NCBI RefSeq assembly: GCF_014652355.1
Contig: NZ_BMYQ01000007.1
Coordinates: forward strand, 124,001-188,000
Source of the DNA: Gemmobacter lanyuensis
GTDB taxonomy: Bacteria; Pseudomonadota; Alphaproteobacteria; Rhodobacterales; Rhodobacteraceae
Direction: 5' to 3'
DNA length: 64,000 bases
In this document: piece by piece, positions 36,846 through 44,510 of the stretch
How the letters are laid out: the number at the start of each line of letters is the position of its first letter
Position numbering within the stretch: the stretch's first letter is position 1
Position numbers and translations under genes: made by a program
Notes under the pieces: model-generated
Told to the model about the DNA's origin: nothing
The model's database searches: none
What the model saw: the letters and a program-made list of their open reading frames with translations, nothing else

Positions 36846-37046
36846 CTGGGGCCTCGGAAATTCGATGCGGTTAAGCCTGTCAGGCAAACGTATTCAAATT
36901 CCGAATAGTATGGTCGACGGGTGAAGGGAAACCAGCTTTTGGTATCTTTTAGGTGGTATGAGGCGGCACTTGCGGTCCCATAAGGCAGTCATGGGCGCAA
37001 AGATCCCATTTACGTCGCTTTTCGGTCGGGATTCAGCGGGAAGGGA

Positions 37047-37068
37047 GGGGTGCCAGAGGGGACACCCC
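37047..37068 (-). terminator. Candidate terminator after the aldehyde dehydrogenase operon
   Basis: GGGGTG (37047-37052) pairs with CACCCC (37063-37068), with CC/GG pairs extending the stem inward past a bulged base. It is 8 bases beyond the stop of the last gene of the minus-strand operon. There is no U tract. The rest of the 36846-37076 gap shows no other feature beyond the kinase promoter region. Confidence 0.4.
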
Positions 37069-37076
37069 GCAATGTC

Positions 37077-38540
37077 TCAGCGCATGACGAAGGGGTCGGG
37101 AATCGGATCATCCGAGGTGCGCAGCCAGACCGTCTTGACCGTCGTGTAATCCAGCGCCGCCGCCAGCCCGCCTTCGCGCCCGTGCCCTGACAGGCCATGC
37201 CCGCCGAAAGGAGCGATGGGGGAAACGGCCCGATAGGTATTGACCCAGACGATCCCCGCCCGGATGCCGCGGATCATGCGATGCGCACGCGTCAGGCTTT
37301 GGGTGAAGACGCCTGAGGCCAGCCCGTAGGGCGTGCCATTGGCAAGGGCGAGCGCCTCTTCCTCGGTTTCAAAGGTTACGACCGAGAGGACAGGGCCGAA
37401 CAGCTCTTCCGTCACGCAGGGCGCAGTCGGGGCGGCGCTGCAATCGAGGATCGTGGGTGGAAAGAAGGTGCCCGGTCCCTCGGGGATCTTGCCGCCCGTC
37501 ACCAGCCGCGCGCCCGCGGCAACCGATTGCGCGATGATCTGCACGATGCGGTCGCGCTGCCGTGCGGTGCAAAGGGGGCCGACCTCGGTCGCCATGTCGT
37601 CCGGGGCGCCGATCCGCACCGCTTCTGCCTTGGCCTTCAGCCGGTCGATCATGGCGTCCTTGACGCTGGCCTGCACCAAAAGGCGCGAACCTGCCACGCA
37701 GCTCTGCCCGGTCGCGGCGAAGATGCCTGCCACCTGTGCATTGGCCGCGCTGTCCAGATCGGCGTCGTCAAAGACGATGAAGGGCGATTTCCCGCCCAGT
37801 TCGAGCGAGGTTTTCGACAGGTTTTCGGCACTGGCCCGCACGATATGCCGCGCGGTTTCCGGGCCGCCGGTAAAGGCGATATGGGCGACCTTGGGGTGGG
37901 TGGTCAGGGCACGCCCGGCCTCGGGTCCGCCGGTCAGGATATTCACCACGCCCGGCGGGAACCCGGCCTGATCCACCAGACGCGCGAATTCCAGCAGCGG
38001 CGCCGGGCCGTCTTCGCTGGCCTTCAGTACCACGGTGCAGCCCGCCGCCAAAGCAGGGCCAAGCTTCACCGCCGACAGGAACAGTTGGCTGTTCCAGGGC
38101 ACGATGGCCGCCACCACACCCACGGGTTCGCGCCGCAGCCAGACCTCCATATCGGGTTTGTCGATGGGCAGATGCGCCCCTTCGATCTTGTCCGCCAGCC
38201 CTGCGTAATAGCGGTAATATTCCGCGACATAGGCAATCTGGGCGCTGGTTTCCCGGATGATCTTGCCCGTGTCGCGGGTTTCCAGCGCCGCAAGGCGCGG
38301 CGCCGCCTCCTGCACCAGATCGGCCAGCCGCGACAAAAGCTTGCCCCGCGCCGTGGCGGTCAGCCCGGCCCAGGCGCGCCCGTGAAAGGCGCGGTCCGCA
38401 GCCTCGACCGCCCGGCCCACATCGGCGGCCGAGGCCGCGGGCATCAGCGCCCAGGGCTGACCCGTGGCGGGATCAAGGCTTGGGAAGGTCGCGGCGGCAT
38501 CTTCGAACTGGCCGTCGATATAGTGCTGGAAGCGGTCCAT
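37077..38540 (-). CDS. NAD(P)-dependent aldehyde dehydrogenase
   Basis: A 487-residue aldehyde dehydrogenase with general base Glu247 (SLELGGKSP) and catalytic Cys281 (ATGQSCVAGSR), VPWNSQ and FTGGPETA at the cofactor site, and PFGGHGLSGHGREGG near the end. It belongs to the broad aldehyde dehydrogenase group that includes betaine-aldehyde and hydroxymuconic-semialdehyde enzymes; the exact substrate is not readable. It is the last gene of the operon with an LLM flavin oxidoreductase, flavin reductase and hydrolase, 8 bases after the oxidoreductase stop, so it likely oxidises an aldehyde released by that oxygenase. Confidence 0.9.
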   Translation of the reverse strand: MDRFQHYIDGQFEDAAATFPSLDPATGQPWALMPAASAADVGRAVEAADRAFHGRAWAGLTATARGKLLSRLADLVQEAAPRLAALETRDTGKIIRETSAQIAYVAEYYRYYAGLADKIEGAHLPIDKPDMEVWLRREPVGVVAAIVPWNSQLFLSAVKLGPALAAGCTVVLKASEDGPAPLLEFARLVDQAGFPPGVVNILTGGPEAGRALTTHPKVAHIAFTGGPETARHIVRASAENLSKTSLELGGKSPFIVFDDADLDSAANAQVAGIFAATGQSCVAGSRLLVQASVKDAMIDRLKAKAEAVRIGAPDDMATEVGPLCTARQRDRIVQIIAQSVAAGARLVTGGKIPEGPGTFFPPTILDCSAAPTAPCVTEELFGPVLSVVTFETEEEALALANGTPYGLASGVFTQSLTRAHRMIRGIRAGIVWVNTYRAVSPIAPFGGHGLSGHGREGGLAAALDYTTVKTVWLRTSDDPIPDPFVMR

Positions 38541-38548
38541 CTTTCCCC

Positions 38549-39586
38549 TCAGGCGAACGCGGGCATCACGTCGCGGAGGAAGCGTTCAAGCGAGGCTTTC
38601 TTGCGCTCGAAGCTCATGCCGCTGTCGATCCAGAATGAAAACTCGTCATAGCCCATCGCCTCGTAGGATTTGATGCGCGAGATGACTTCGGCTGCTTCGC
38701 CGACGATCTGGTTTTTCCGCATCGCCTCGGCCGAATAGAAGGGATGGGCAGCGATTTCATCTTCGGTCAGCGGTTCGATCAGGCCCATGCTGATCGGGCG
38801 TTCATTCTTGAACCAGGCGCCAAAGTAGCAATAGAAACGATTGAGCTCTTCTGCGCCCAGCTGGGCGTCGGCCTCGCTGTCGGCCACATAGGTATGGCGC
38901 AGCACCATGATCTTGGGGCGGGGCTGATCGGCGAATTTGGCGCAGGCCGCGTTGAAGCGGTCCATGAGCGACTGCACCTCTTCATCGCCCAGATGCAGCG
39001 GCGTCACCTGCACGTTGCAGCCCTGCGATACGGCGAATTCATGGCTGTTGGGGTCGCGCGCGGCCACCCAGATCGGCGGATGCGGCTGTTGCACCGGCAG
39101 CGGCGACGAAGTGGTCTTGGGGAACTGCCAGTGTTCGCCGTTATGTTCGTAATCGCCTTGCCAGAGGTTCTTGATCGCCGGGATCAGCTCGCGCATCTTG
39201 CCGCCGGCGGTCCAGGCATCAAGACCCGGTGAAAGGCGTTCATATTCAAAGCTGTAGGCGCCACGCGCAATGCCAAGATCCAGACGGCCGTCCATGATGA
39301 TGTCGGTCATCGCGGCCTCGCCCGCCAGGCGGATCGGGTGCCAGAAGGGGGCGATCACCGTGCCGGTGCCAAGGCGCACGTTCTTGGTGCGGCGCGCAAG
39401 GTCGATCAGGTTCAGGAAGGGGTTCGGCGCGATGGTAAAGTTCATGCCATGGTGTTCGCCCGTCCAGATGGCATGCATGCCACCCTCGTCGGCCATGCGG
39501 CACAGCGCGATCATCTCGTCATAGAGCCGTTTCTGGTCATCGTCCGCCGAGACCCGCTCCATATGGATGAACAGTGAGAATTTCAT
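38549..39586 (-). CDS. LLM-class (luciferase-like) flavin-dependent oxidoreductase
   Basis: A 345-residue bacterial-luciferase-like TIM-barrel protein, a two-component monooxygenase that uses FMNH2 made by a partner reductase. FSLFIHMERV, AIWTGEHHGMNF, LGTGTVIAPFWHPIRLAGE and DIIMDGRLDLGIARG are LLM signatures. The flavin reductase gene immediately upstream overlaps its start by 4 bases (ATGA), which makes the two a likely oxygenase pair. Relatives attack carbon-nitrogen, carbon-sulfur or long-chain carbon bonds; here the substrate is unknown. Confidence 0.88.
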   Translation of the reverse strand: MKFSLFIHMERVSADDDQKRLYDEMIALCRMADEGGMHAIWTGEHHGMNFTIAPNPFLNLIDLARRTKNVRLGTGTVIAPFWHPIRLAGEAAMTDIIMDGRLDLGIARGAYSFEYERLSPGLDAWTAGGKMRELIPAIKNLWQGDYEHNGEHWQFPKTTSSPLPVQQPHPPIWVAARDPNSHEFAVSQGCNVQVTPLHLGDEEVQSLMDRFNAACAKFADQPRPKIMVLRHTYVADSEADAQLGAEELNRFYCYFGAWFKNERPISMGLIEPLTEDEIAAHPFYSAEAMRKNQIVGEAAEVISRIKSYEAMGYDEFSFWIDSGMSFERKKASLERFLRDVMPAFA

Positions 39587-40512
39587 GCTTTCGTCCTTTC
39601 GCCGATGGGTTCGACGCGTCCCTGATCCTGATTTCCGAAATAGATGCCGTAGTTGCCCATGCGGCTTTCGTCGGCCAACCGTTCCAGCATGACACGCATG
39701 GCCGGGTCGGTCACGTCACCCAGCGAAGGGCGCGACAATTCGACAAAGCCGCCCCGCGCGGGCGTGCCTGCCGGGGCGGGGCAGAGAAAGGCGATGTGTT
39801 GATGCCCGCGGGTGACATCTTCGTATACGGCATAGATGAACCCCGGCGCGGCCGCGAGGCCGGTGCCCCCGATCAGCGCCCCCAGCGCAGCCTGCACCCC
39901 TTCGCGTCCGACGCGGGCGGTGGGCAGCGTCAGGCCTCCCTGGCCGTCATCGACCAGTAGCACCTCACCCCCGCGTTCCAGCACGGTGGAAATCACCACA
40001 TCCGGCCCGGTCGGCACCTGCGCCCCCGTTTCCGCCGGGGTGAAGTAGCTGCCGCGGTAATAACCGAGGCCCGCGGCGGGCGTGGCTTCAAAGGCGGTGA
40101 TGCGGCCGATGAGGATGGCATGATCCCCGGCCTCGACCACCTGATGCAGCACGCAATCGAACCAGGCCGAGACGCCGGCAATCAGCGGCGATCCTTCCGG
40201 CCCGCGCCGCCAGTAGACGCTGGCAAAGCGGTCTTCCACCCGCCGCGCGAAGGTCGAGGAAATGTCCTTCTGCCCCTCGGACAGGATGTTCACGGCAAAG
40301 CCCTTGCCGGTGACGAAGGCCTCGTAATTGCCCGAGCTGCGCGCGATCGACACCAGCAAAAGCGCCGGGTCGAGCGACACGGAGGAGAAGGAATTGGCGG
40401 TAAAGCCCAGCGGTTTGCCATCGGCATCGATGGTGGTGACGACGGTCACCCCGGTCATGAAGGTGCCGAAGGCATCGCGCAGGGCGCGCGGGTCCAGTGC
40501 GGGGGCGGTCAT
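39583..40512 (-). CDS. Flavin reductase fused to a degenerate Nudix-like domain
   Basis: A 309-residue protein. Residues 1-160 are a flavin reductase-like domain of the RutF/HpaC type (FMTGVTVVTT, GFTANSFSSVSLDPALLLVSI, FAVNILSEGQ, GDHAILIGRI). Residues about 170-309 look like a Nudix fold: EVLLVDDGQGGLTLP, then a stretch aligned with the Nudix box but reading ALGALIGGTGLA, where the metal-binding REL-EE glutamates are replaced. The domain is probably a binding or oligomerisation module, not a hydrolase. Start ATG 40512 overlaps the hydrolase stop; the end overlaps the LLM start. It should supply reduced FMN to the LLM enzyme. Confidence 0.85.
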   Translation of the reverse strand: MTAPALDPRALRDAFGTFMTGVTVVTTIDADGKPLGFTANSFSSVSLDPALLLVSIARSSGNYEAFVTGKGFAVNILSEGQKDISSTFARRVEDRFASVYWRRGPEGSPLIAGVSAWFDCVLHQVVEAGDHAILIGRITAFEATPAAGLGYYRGSYFTPAETGAQVPTGPDVVISTVLERGGEVLLVDDGQGGLTLPTARVGREGVQAALGALIGGTGLAAAPGFIYAVYEDVTRGHQHIAFLCPAPAGTPARGGFVELSRPSLGDVTDPAMRVMLERLADESRMGNYGIYFGNQDQGRVEPIGERTKA

Positions 40513-41300
40513 GCGGTGGCCTCCTTCCGGGCAAGCCAATCGGTCAGCGCGCGGCTGACGGTTTCAGGGGCAGTCAGATTGGCCATATGGCGATGGCCTT
40601 CCAGCACCACGGCCTGACCCAGCGGCATGGCTGCGGCCATGGCCTGTGTCATCGCCGGGGTCGAATTGGCATCGCCATCGCCCGTCAGCACCAGCGCGGG
40701 GCAGCGCACCTGCGGCAGGCGGTCGGCATAGGTGCTGTCACCCTCGGCAAAGGCGCGGTAGGCGATGGCGTAGCCCGTCATGTCCACCGCGCGCAGCCAG
40801 CCCGCCACCTGATCGCGGATCGCGGCATCCTCGGGGCCGAACCAGCGGGCAAGCGGCGCCTCGATCCCGCCCGCACCCCGGGCGATTTCCTCGGCGCGGG
40901 CCAGCACGGCGGCGCGGGCCTCGGGGCTGCGGCGGCAGACGCCGTTCAAAAGCGCCACGCGGGCCACCAGATCGGGGCGCTCTACTGCAAGGCCACCTGC
41001 AATCAGCGCCCCCATCGAATGGCCCGCCACGCTGACGGGGCCAAGGGCCAGCGCCTCGATCACCCGCGCGGCCCAGGCCACGAAATCGGGCAGGCGGGCC
41101 GTCGGGGGCAGGGGGGTGCTTTCGCCATGGCCGGGCATATCGACCGCCAGAACCCGATGGGTGGCGGAAAGGGTCGCGATCTGTGGCCCCCAAGCCTCGG
41201 CCCGCATGCCGACGCCGTGGATCAGCAGGACCGGCGCGCCGGTCCCTGCCTCGATCACCCGGACCGATGCGCCGTCAGACAGCCGCAGGGTTCGCGACAT
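40509..41300 (-). CDS. Alpha/beta-hydrolase-fold enzyme
   Basis: A 263-residue hydrolase. The oxyanion segment is LLIHGVGMRAEAWGPQ, the nucleophile elbow VAGHSMGALIAGG, the acid in LVLTGDGDANSTP and the histidine in VVLEGHRHMANL; all three catalytic residues are present. The family is broad (lactonases, esterases, C-C hydrolases). In the Rut and similar oxygenase operons a hydrolase of this class clears an intermediate, which is a fitting guess. The start (41300, or 41303 one codon earlier) lies inside the end of the DUF1185 gene. Confidence 0.85.
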   Translation of the reverse strand: MSRTLRLSDGASVRVIEAGTGAPVLLIHGVGMRAEAWGPQIATLSATHRVLAVDMPGHGESTPLPPTARLPDFVAWAARVIEALALGPVSVAGHSMGALIAGGLAVERPDLVARVALLNGVCRRSPEARAAVLARAEEIARGAGGIEAPLARWFGPEDAAIRDQVAGWLRAVDMTGYAIAYRAFAEGDSTYADRLPQVRCPALVLTGDGDANSTPAMTQAMAAAMPLGQAVVLEGHRHMANLTAPETVSRALTDWLARKEATA

Positions 41301-41877
41301 CATGGCCCAGATCCTTGAGGTCTTCATAACGGTTGCCGATGCGGTGATGCGGACGCCCGCCGACCGAGGCACCAAGCGCCACGACAATCTCATCGGCGGC
41401 GGGGGCATCCGGAATGGCGAATTGGATCGTCAGGTAATGCGACCGGCGGCCTTCGTCGTTCTTGTCCATCAGCGGGATCATGATGGGGCAATTGGCCGGG
41501 CCGCGGGTATTGGTGAAGGCGAGATAGGTCTTGGCCCCCACGGCAGAGCGGTAATGGTTGCCAAAGCGCAGCGTATGGATCAGCGCCGAGGCATGTTCGA
41601 CCTCACCGTCCAGACCGACGACGGCGGCCTTGCCATAGCCCTCGACAATCTCGCCCGAGCCTGCGGCATCAAGGATCATCCCGGTCAGCAGGGCGCCGAG
41701 TTCCGGGGCAACGTCGTGGATTTCGGGCTTCAGATCCTCGACAAAGCCGCGCCCGGCCCAGGGGTTCTTCAACACCGCGGCGGCGGCGATCATCTTCAGC
41801 GGCACAGGCGCCGTGCGGCCCCCTTCGATCAGCGTGGTTTCGACGTTCAGAAGCGTCTTGCGAATGAGGGCGGGCAT
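41275..41877 (-). CDS. DUF1185 (amino acid synthesis family) protein
   Basis: A 200-residue protein of Pfam AA_synth/DUF1185. It opens MPALIRKTLLNVETTLIEGG; KMIAAAAVLKNPWAGR, VEHASALIHTLRFGNHYR and VGGRPHHRIGNRYEDL are conserved blocks. Despite the family name no amino-acid synthesis reaction is established. It heads the flavin-oxygenase operon, overlapping the hydrolase start by 26 bases. The ATG at 41877 was chosen because GCAGGA lies 8 bases upstream; an ATG three codons earlier has no spacing for a ribosome site. Confidence 0.8.
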   Translation of the reverse strand: MPALIRKTLLNVETTLIEGGRTAPVPLKMIAAAAVLKNPWAGRGFVEDLKPEIHDVAPELGALLTGMILDAAGSGEIVEGYGKAAVVGLDGEVEHASALIHTLRFGNHYRSAVGAKTYLAFTNTRGPANCPIMIPLMDKNDEGRRSHYLTIQFAIPDAPAADEIVVALGASVGGRPHHRIGNRYEDLKDLGHDVANPAAV

Positions 41878-41913
41878 GGGAGGCATCCTGCAGTGGGCGT
41901 TGTTCTTGTATGT

Positions 41914-41923
41914 TGGTATACCA
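41914..41923. promoter_or_regulatory. GntR/FCD-type operator TGGTATACCA
   Basis: A perfect 10-base palindrome, TGGTATACCA, in the 105-base gap between DUF1185 and the divergent GntR gene. It fits the usual FadR-subfamily pattern with TGG/CCA arms around TATA. It lies 36 bases upstream of the DUF1185 start and is the obvious binding site for the adjacent regulator. Confidence 0.6.
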
Positions 41924-41982
41924 TAAGACCATATGTCAAGTCTTTCTTGCGCCACGCCCGTCGCGGGGCTAGGATGATCCCC

Positions 41983-42687
41983 ATGGAACGTGACATGCAC
42001 CCCGAGCTGAAAATCGAACAAGTCCCGCAAACGCTGCGGGAAATCGCTGTTGGCCGCCTTCGCGGGGCCATTATCGCGGGCCGCTTCCGGGGCGGGGAGC
42101 GGTTGGTTGAACGCACCCTGTGCGATCAGCTGGGCGTTTCGCGGTCGGTCGTGCGTGAGGCGATCCGCTATCTTGAGGCCGAGGGTCTGGTGGAAATCGC
42201 GCCCCGCAGCGGCCCGGTGGTGGCCACGCTGGATTGGCCGCAGGCGCAGCAGATCTACAAGATCCGTCTGCTGCTAGAGGCTGATGCTGCCGCCGATTGC
42301 GCCCGCCGCGCCGATGCCGCCACCAAAGCCAGCCTGCGCGAGGCGCAGATTGCGCTGGCCGCTGCGGCCGCCGATCCGCAGGCACAGCCCCTCTCGGATG
42401 CGACGACCCACTTCTATGAGGTGATCTTCCGGGCCGCGGGGCACGATGTCGCCTGGGAAATCGTGCAGCGCCTGAATGGTCGCATCTCGCGCCTGCGGGC
42501 GCTGACCTTGCAGACGAGCGACCGGCATGTCTCGGGGCCGGTCCGGATGGCGCGGATCTGCGACGCCATTCTGGACAACGACCCCGAGGCCGCCGCCGCT
42601 GCCGTCCGCGATCACCTGACCGAAGCTGCTGAGATTGCCCGCCGCCTGTTGCAGGCCGAAGCCCGTGCCGAAGGAGCCACCGGATGA
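41983..42687 (+). CDS. GntR-family (FCD domain) transcriptional regulator
   Basis: A 234-residue FadR-subfamily regulator. The winged helix is at residues 15-75 (RLVERTLCDQLGVSRSVVRE, then GLVEIAPRSG), and the helical FCD ligand domain fills the rest (YKIRLLLEADAAADCARRA). It is divergent from the flavin-oxygenase operon with a palindromic operator between. The start at 41983 has AGGA nine bases upstream; 41974 is an in-frame alternative. Its stop overlaps the DUF1330 gene by 4 bases. Confidence 0.88.
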   Translation: MERDMHPELKIEQVPQTLREIAVGRLRGAIIAGRFRGGERLVERTLCDQLGVSRSVVREAIRYLEAEGLVEIAPRSGPVVATLDWPQAQQIYKIRLLLEADAAADCARRADAATKASLREAQIALAAAAADPQAQPLSDATTHFYEVIFRAAGHDVAWEIVQRLNGRISRLRALTLQTSDRHVSGPVRMARICDAILDNDPEAAAAAVRDHLTEAAEIARRLLQAEARAEGATG

Positions 42688-42974
42688 CCGCCTATTGGAT
42701 AGCCCATGTTACGGTGACGGACCCCGCGGCCTATGCGGGGTATCAGGCGCTGGCCCCGGCGGCCTTCGCGCAATATGGCGCGCGGTTTCTGGCGCGCGGG
42801 GGTGAGTCCGATGTTCTGGAAGGCCCGGACCTTGCCCGCCATGTGGTGATTGAATTCCCAAGCCTTGCTGCGGCGCGTGCCTGCTATCATTCGCCGGAAT
42901 ATCAGGCTGCCCGCGCACATCGGGCCGGGGCCTGCACTGCGCATGTCGTGCTGGTCGATGGCCTGCCCGAATAG
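42684..42974 (+). CDS. DUF1330 small dimeric alpha-beta barrel protein
   Basis: A 96-residue DUF1330 protein: AYWIAHVTVTDPAAYAGYQ, then FLARGGESDVLEGPD and VVIEFPSLAAARACYHSPEY, the usual pattern of this ferredoxin-like fold. Such proteins accompany many catabolic operons; no reaction is assigned. It is translated with the GntR gene through an ATGA overlap and converges with the next GntR gene 3 bases away. Confidence 0.85.
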   Translation: MTAYWIAHVTVTDPAAYAGYQALAPAAFAQYGARFLARGGESDVLEGPDLARHVVIEFPSLAAARACYHSPEYQAARAHRAGACTAHVVLVDGLPE

Positions 42975-42977
42975 CCC

Positions 42978-43628
42978 TTAGGCAAGCCGGGCAAAGGCCA
43001 GCATCACGGCCCGTTCCGACTGATCCAGATAGGGGCCAAGCAGGGCTGCCGCCCCTGCCGCATCCCCCGTGACCAGCCGTTGCAGGATTTGCGCGTTCTG
43101 GTCGATGAAGGGGCCATGCAGCAGTTCGGGTGCATCCAGCAACCCGAAGGCCAGCCGCAACTCCGCTGCCAGCTGCGCGTGAAAGGCCATGAGGCGCGGG
43201 CTGTCCCCCAGCGCGACAATGGCGGCGTGAAAGGCCATGTTCGCACTGCCCACCCCTCGCCAATCGCCCGCCGCCTGAAAGAGCCGCGCGTGATCAACCG
43301 CCTCCTGCATCCGGGCCACGGCGGGGTGCTGCGGCCAGCCCTGCGCCAGCATCGGCACCTCGATCAACCGTCGCAGGCGGTAGATATCGACGATGGCCGG
43401 CATTGAGGGGCGCGCGACAAAGACCCCGCGGTTCGGCATGTGGGTCAGCAGACCTTCGCGCGTGAGCAGCCGAAACACCTCGCGCAGCGTATTGCGGGAA
43501 ATGCCCAGATCGGCGGCCAGTTGCGCCTCGGACAGGCGCTGACCGGGTGTCAGCAGGCCACCCGTGATTCGGTCGCGCAGCTGATTGGCGATCTGTTCGG
43601 GCAGGCCGGGGTCGGGGCTGGGGGTCAT
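42978..43628 (-). CDS. GntR-family (FCD domain) regulator of the pxp operon
   Basis: A 216-residue FadR-subfamily regulator. The winged helix is at about 10-70 (RLSEAQLAADLGISRNTLRE, GLLTHMPNRGVFVARP), the FCD domain after residue 80. AAAGGA precedes the ATG at 43628. It is divergent from pxpA, with two palindromes between, so it most likely controls the pxpA-pxpBC-biotin carboxylase operon. Confidence 0.88.
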   Translation of the reverse strand: MTPSPDPGLPEQIANQLRDRITGGLLTPGQRLSEAQLAADLGISRNTLREVFRLLTREGLLTHMPNRGVFVARPSMPAIVDIYRLRRLIEVPMLAQGWPQHPAVARMQEAVDHARLFQAAGDWRGVGSANMAFHAAIVALGDSPRLMAFHAQLAAELRLAFGLLDAPELLHGPFIDQNAQILQRLVTGDAAGAAALLGPYLDQSERAVMLAFARLA

Positions 43629-43650
43629 GGGGTGTCCTTTCTGGCCTACA

Positions 43651-43683
43651 TTGTTCAACAAAATGCAAAGAATGTCTCGACAT
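43651..43683. promoter_or_regulatory. Two palindromes in the GntR/pxpA divergent region
   Basis: TTGTT-C-AACAA (43651-43661) and ATGTC-TC-GACAT (43672-43683) are both perfect inverted repeats. They occupy most of the 111-base gap between the divergent starts and are candidate operators for the GntR protein encoded on the left. Binding is inferred. Confidence 0.5.
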
Positions 43684-43739
43684 AATTGACAGGGCGGCAG
43701 AGGGCGGCCACCATCGCAAAAACCCGTGCGGAGCTGACG

Positions 43740-44510
43740 ATGCCTTCAGTGATCGATCTGAACAGTGACCTTGGCGAAGGCTATGGCGCCTGGAAGATGG
43801 GCGATGATGCGGCGATGCTGGGGATTGTCAGTTCCGCCAATGTCGCCTGTGGGTTCCATGCGGGCGATCCGCTGACCATCCTGGCGACGCTGCGGGGGGC
43901 GGCGCAAAACGGGGTCGTGGTCGGGGCGCATGTTTCCTATCCCGACCGTGTGGGGTTCGGTCGGCGCCCGATGGATGTCACGCCGGAGGAGCTGACGGCG
44001 GATGTCATCTATCAGATCGGCGCGCTTCAGGGCCTTGCGGCGGCAGCGGGCACGCGGGTGCGCTATGTCAAGCCGCATGGCGCGCTTTACAACACCATCG
44101 CGCAGGATGCCCGGCAGGCGGGGGCGGTGATCCGCGCCATTCTGGCGGTGGACCCGTCGCTCATCCTGATGGGCCTTGCCGGGGCGCCCGTGTTGGAACA
44201 GGCTCGCGCTGCCGGTCTTGCGACGGTGGCCGAGGCTTTTGCCGACCGCGCCTATAGGCCCGATGGCCAGCTCTTGTCGCGGCGTGAACCGGGCGCCGTT
44301 TTGCATGATCCCAATCTGGTCGCGGCCCGGATGGTGCGTCTGGCGCAAGAGGGCGTGGTGGAGGCGGTGGACGGATCGACGCTTCGCCTTGCTGCCGGCA
44401 GCATCTGCGTTCACGGCGACAGCCCCGACGCCGTGGCTATGGCCCGCGCCATCCGGGTTGCGCTGACCCGTCAGGGCGTGACCATCGCCAGCTTTGCGGG
44501 CGGCGCATGA
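43740..44510 (+). CDS. pxpA: LamB/YcsF-family 5-oxoprolinase subunit PxpA
   Basis: A 256-residue protein of the LamB/YcsF family, one of three subunits of prokaryotic ATP-dependent 5-oxoprolinase. [18 protein letters not shown] opens it, followed by [38 protein letters not shown] and [13 protein letters not shown], all family hallmarks. The ATG at 43740 has GGAGC six bases upstream. The next gene, a pxpB-pxpC fusion, overlaps its stop. LamB relatives also act on other lactams, so 5-oxoproline is the default but not certain substrate. Confidence 0.92.
   Translation: MPSVIDLNSDLGEGYGAWKMGDDAAMLGIVSSANVACGFHAGDPLTILATLRGAAQNGVVVGAHVSYPDRVGFGRRPMDVTPEELTADVIYQIGALQGLAAAAGTRVRYVKPHGALYNTIAQDARQAGAVIRAILAVDPSLILMGLAGAPVLEQARAAGLATVAEAFADRAYRPDGQLLSRREPGAVLHDPNLVAARMVRLAQEGVVEAVDGSTLRLAAGSICVHGDSPDAVAMARAIRVALTRQGVTIASFAGGA

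Noticed and set aside
36958-37149. A 63-codon plus-strand frame between the kinase and the aldehyde dehydrogenase
   Set aside because: It runs antisense into the aldehyde dehydrogenase, has no good ribosome site and covers the terminator hairpin.
41116-41982. A long upstream extension of the first GntR gene
   Set aside because: The open frame crosses the DUF1185 gene and the operator antisense; the helix-turn-helix begins shortly after the ATG at 41983.
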